Below are positions 60,075 through 64,000 of a stretch of 64,000 nt of DNA, one piece after another. This stretch comes from Rhynochetos jubatus (Eukaryota; Chordata; Aves; Eurypygiformes; Rhynochetidae): contig CM050690.1 in NCBI GenBank assembly GCA_027574665.1, positions 36,839,857 to 36,903,856 on the forward strand, written 5' to 3'. Made by a program: the position numbers and the translations under genes. The first letter of the stretch is position 1; the number at the start of each line of letters is the position of its first letter. The notes under the pieces are model-generated. The model made no database searches, had not been told where the DNA came from, and saw nothing but the letters and a program-made list of their open reading frames with translations.

Positions 60075-63000
60075 ATTTTGCCTGTTAAAATGCATGAAGT
60101 GTCAGGAATCAAGACAACGAAGTAGGAGAGATAAGTTCTTGTATATCATTTGGAATATGGACGATTTAAATAAACCTTACCCCATTCTAAAACAATAATT
60201 TTAAGAGCTATTTGAGAAGTTCTCTGTGCAGCCACTTCAGTATCAGTAATGGGCAAACAAATGCTAATGCTTTTCCTGACACCCTTCTCCCTCACGAATC
60301 ACAAAGCATGCCAGCTGATGTACAATGGCAGTGATTCCATCCTTCCACAGCATCAATGTATGAAAAGGATAGATGTGAAAAGAAACAACAAAACAAACAC
60401 AAAAACAAAGACATTTTGAAATACTTCATAGTACTTGAAGAAACTGCCAAGGAGGCACCAAGAAATGACATGACAGGAATTTGAGCTCTGTGATACTGAA
60501 CAATCCATTTTTTAGTATTTTAAATCATACTTCTCCTTTGATGTCATGATAGTTTTGTTCAACAACAAGTCTTGAGATATTCCCGAGTAGTATCTGGGAA
60601 TTAATTTCTTCCAGCTGGTCTACCCAAAGCTGGTGCCCAGCCACTTCCACTGATTGCAGGATGATTTCTCTGAGGCCAACTTCTGACAACAGCAGAGTTC
60701 TGAATTTTTTTATTTCATCTTACAAATTAAAAAAAAAACCCTAACATTAAAATGTTTACAATACCTCTCCCCCAGTTCTTATTTTTCTAGAGCTAGGTTT
60801 GAGCATTTACAGACAAAACCCGACATCTATCCTTGGACCCAGGATGCTCGTTAAAAAAGGCAAACATAATTCCTCTTTAGGATAAGTTAAATTCAGAGAA
60901 GCTGAACTCAAGCATACCAAAGGCCTCTTATCATCTACAAAGAAAGCTAATGTGATGGTGTAGAAGTTGTCTGCACCTCATGCAAATACAGAGAAAAATT
61001 ACTTAACCTCATTAAATCTTTAAACTGGGATTCCGTATATTGTTGCTCAGCTGCCAATTGTTGCCAAAGGCTTCCAGTGTAACTTTATACAAGTCACTTA
61101 CTCTAAGTGTTAGCTACCATTTTCCTTTTTGAAGAAGAAACAGTTTCTCTGCCCATGATTCACCTGTCACATCTATTTAGTTTGTAGGGATCTGAGAAGA
61201 GGGATTCTGTATATAGAATAAGACAGTGACTTTTTTCAAGTCTTTTGTCACTACTGTTCTATATAAATATTTAGTCCATATGCACCATCTTAAACTGACT
61301 TGGTGAATTTTATGTGTTTTCTTAGGCGTATCATAGTTTGTAGTTTCATATTCTACCAGTGTTTACAGACTAAGTGTGTGCATGTCTGTGTGCATTTTCC
61401 ATATTAAAGTTGAAGAATAACTCAAAGGTGAGAAGAGGCCAGAATTAAGATTGTCTTATTTGTTGCCCCTTTTTCATTTTCATTACACTATTTACGTGAT
61501 CAGAACGGTTTCTCAGGTCCAGCAGTGCTATTTATTAATAAAACACTGCTAATTTTAAATTCCATTTAGGAGCAAAATCTAGACCGACTGAAATAAAAGC
61601 AGGGAGAGAAAGAGTAAGAGAAGGAACAGATTTCCAGTGCTTGAATGATGTCAGATCTCCTCTGGGATGTGGAAAGCAGGCTGGGAAGTGTCAAGAAAGT
61701 ACACAGGTAGCATCAGCTCTGTCTCCAATAAATATGACATAACAAGAGAGGTAGATGATGCAGAAGAAGAAGGAGGGCTCTTGCCAGACACATGACCTAC
61801 AGACATCACCTGCTTCTGCTAGACAGCTTCATTAGTGTTGCCTAACAACTAAGCTGGTGGTCACGCTGGGTTGGATCTGCTTCTGTAGGTTTATCGCTTT
61901 CCAACTTAGCTTCTGACAAGAAATTCTCCTCTGAGCTGTAGAAGTCTTTTTGACAAAAACATCATGAAACTGTTCCTACATAATGTTGCTGTTTTGAGAA
62001 ACTGGTATTTTCTGATAAAAGAAAGAAACAAGCAAAAAGTTCTTGTCAAAAGCAATTCCCGTGTAGGTCCCTTTCTTTTTTCTAAACAGACCACAGCCTT
62101 ACTCAATGTATAGATAGAGGAGGGCATGCAGAGTAAGCAGCTATTCACTATTCTGCTTTATCTTCACTCTGCAGTGTGTGGTCCAAAGCTTTGTTTATTT
62201 TCCACTATTCAAACTTTACTCTAAAGCCAGACTCATTAATTTCTTCATGTGCTTTTTATATAGTTCATGAAAGAGCTTGACAAAGAGGAATTTATTTTTC
62301 CTGCATTGTGCTGACAGAGAGTTGAGACAGAGGGATTGGGGTCAAAAGTGCCATTCATGTTGGGTGCTCGATCTGATATCCTGAAAACCGGATCTCATAG
62401 GCTACTAAATGTTACACATGGCTTTTTGTATTTTCAGCTCCCTCCCTCATGATTGCAGGTGGAGCGGTCACCAGTCAGGACTTCCCAACTCAGACCACAG
62501 TTTGGGCACACAGCAAAAAAGGATCATGGTTAAGGGCCATCCATGAAAGGTACTTGGCCTGGACAAGGGCCACAGTGGCAGTCCCCAGGATGGATGGCTG
62601 GTTACTGGGCTGGCCTGAAGCCATTCTCGTGCAGCCTCCTTCCCTGCACAGTACTGGTTCTTTCACAGGGCACAGCCCATTTGCAGCAGTGTGTGAAGCC
62701 TTTTTGTGATCCTCCTGACAGGGGACTTAAAAAAAGTTCATCTACTGTATTTCCATCTAAACTTTTCTAACCTTTGGCAAAATGACATTGTGAAAGATCT
62801 TGTAGTTTGACCACCCTTGCTTTCTTTTTTTTTCCATGAAAAAAGGTGCAAAACACTGCTCTGTCATGTGGGTTATCTACTTTGCTTAACTTTAAAAGTT
62901 TTTGCCTGTAAATACTGAAAGTTCTCAGTGAAGCAGCTACAAGAATCACAATTTTTAGCATGTGCAAAAGAATATAGTCTGTTAGGTTTTTTTCCTCCCC

Positions 63001-64000
63001 AGAAGCAGAAAACTCATTTTTCCTAGAAATTTCTGAAAACAAAACTGTTTTATCTGTCTCCTTAATAAATGGGAAAAAAATATACCAAAATAAACAAAAT
63101 TTAGTACATTTTTAAACCAGCATAGATAAGTTGTTCAGATAGGACACACCAGTGGATGTTTTGTTCTGGCTATAACAAACAGAACTTGAGAGCAGAGGGA
63201 CATGGGACAGAAGGGAAAAGGCCCGTCACCAAACTGCCACTGATTTGCTACTCCAAATCTTTCCAAGCACACCTAGCAACCAGTGGTACTCCTATGCTAT
63301 TGCTGGGATGTGCTTACAGAGTGGCACCAGCTAATCGTAATTACACAATGTCATTTCCCCTGCTTCTCTCACCTTTCTGAGGCTCTGAGAACAGAGTATA
63401 GCCTTTGCCAGTCATCGAGAACCTGAAAATCATACCCTTTCCTGCCTTTTGTATTTGGCACCGAGACCAGCTAATGGCTTTCCTCCCTGCTCCTGTAATT
63501 GCACCTTTCCATATCAACCACACATCTTTCAGACCTAGAAGGATGGTTGCGTGGGTAGAAGACACATTGGTCTCTCTCTACCCCATAATACTAACTATCT
63601 CCTTAAATTGTTTCTACAGTTTTGTTTTATTTATGTGCCACACAACAGTTGTACGTGTTGCAAGATATCAAACTTATCTTTCTTATAGATAAGAATAACA
63701 TAGATATTAGGACCCTCTTGACTGCATTTATAATGTTGAATCCTTTCTCCTTCTGAGACATGGATAACCTTTTCTGCTTCCTGTTAGCAATTTCTTGTTT
63801 CCCCCCCTTATCCTTTAAATGGAAACACAAGTCTGCCATTTAATAAAACCCCAATAATGATCCTGCTTTAAAGGACAAGGGCTAATCACTTGCTGCTTAA
63901 CATTCCAGACACATGACAGTGGAGGAGAATAAATCAGTTAAACAGCAAGATGCAGCACAACTAATTTTCATGTAAAAAGGGGTGATTGCCTTTTTTTTTT
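60075..64000. other. Intergenic, no gene recognised
   Basis: AT-rich flank. An octamer ATGCAAAT occurs at 60980-60987. A fragment at about 61090-61130 (ACAAGTCACTTACTCTAAG) could be a further MIR relic. An 86-codon frame at 62449-62709 follows a TTTTCAG-like acceptor but matches no family I know. The window ends in a T-run. Confidence 0.6.

Noticed and set aside
1..64000. CR1 LINE 3' ends (ATTCTATG tandem ends, TTCCAACC motif)
   Set aside because: I looked for the typical CR1 terminal repeat and upstream motif and found no convincing copy. Divergent 5' fragments cannot be excluded by eye.
1..64000. CRISPR array, operon, phage or other prokaryotic system
   Set aside because: Spliced exons, a CpG island, a solo LTR and a MIR relic show vertebrate nuclear DNA. 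No regularly spaced repeat-spacer array or gene cluster is present.

Overview
The window is vertebrate nuclear DNA, most likely from a bird. Four short exons on the minus strand encode the first 84 residues of the Groucho/TLE corepressor TLE4. A CpG island sits at their 5' end, and everything to the right is non-coding. The avian call rests on the sparse repeat content, with no LINE-1 or Alu-like sequence seen. It also rests on a solo LTR at 46576-47591 that resembles a dispersed ERVL-type family I know from non-galliform birds. TLE4 is Z-linked in chicken as far as I recall, so a Z location is plausible but unproven.

Layout: 1-2951 is part of TLE4 intron 4. Exons 4, 3, 2 and 1 lie at 2952-2996, 4397-4460, 5620-5717 and 6193-6237, all read right to left, with consensus GT-AG junctions and a continuous reading frame. 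A GC-rich 5' leader and promoter region lies inside a CpG island at about 5.4-8.2 kb. It carries CCAAT boxes, a GC box, a palindromic CACGTG E-box and an overlapping PBX/TCF-like site. From about 8.3 kb to the right end I find no supportable protein-coding gene, so this is the upstream flank of TLE4. In mammals that flank is a gene desert.

The flank holds an old MIR/CORE-SINE relic (about 28.6-28.8 kb) and two palindromic repeat relics (about 34.95-35.08 and 58.90-59.00 kb). It also holds a candidate regulatory cluster (38.7-40.2 kb), the solo LTR (46.6-47.6 kb), a 1.09 kb TTCC microsatellite (50.5-51.6 kb) and a 13-bp minisatellite (60.0 kb). Most open frames elsewhere begin at non-ATG codons or lie in simple sequence, and they look like chance.

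Function: only TLE4 can be assigned. It encodes a nuclear corepressor recruited by TCF/LEF, HES, RUNX, PAX and related factors. The visible exons cover the start of the Q (tetramerisation) domain; the rest of Q and the GP, CcN, SP and WD40 regions lie off the left edge. The leader contains an ATG upstream ORF, and the annotated start has a weak initiation context, which suggests possible translational control. I see no bacterial-type operon, CRISPR array or recognisable new multi-gene system here.
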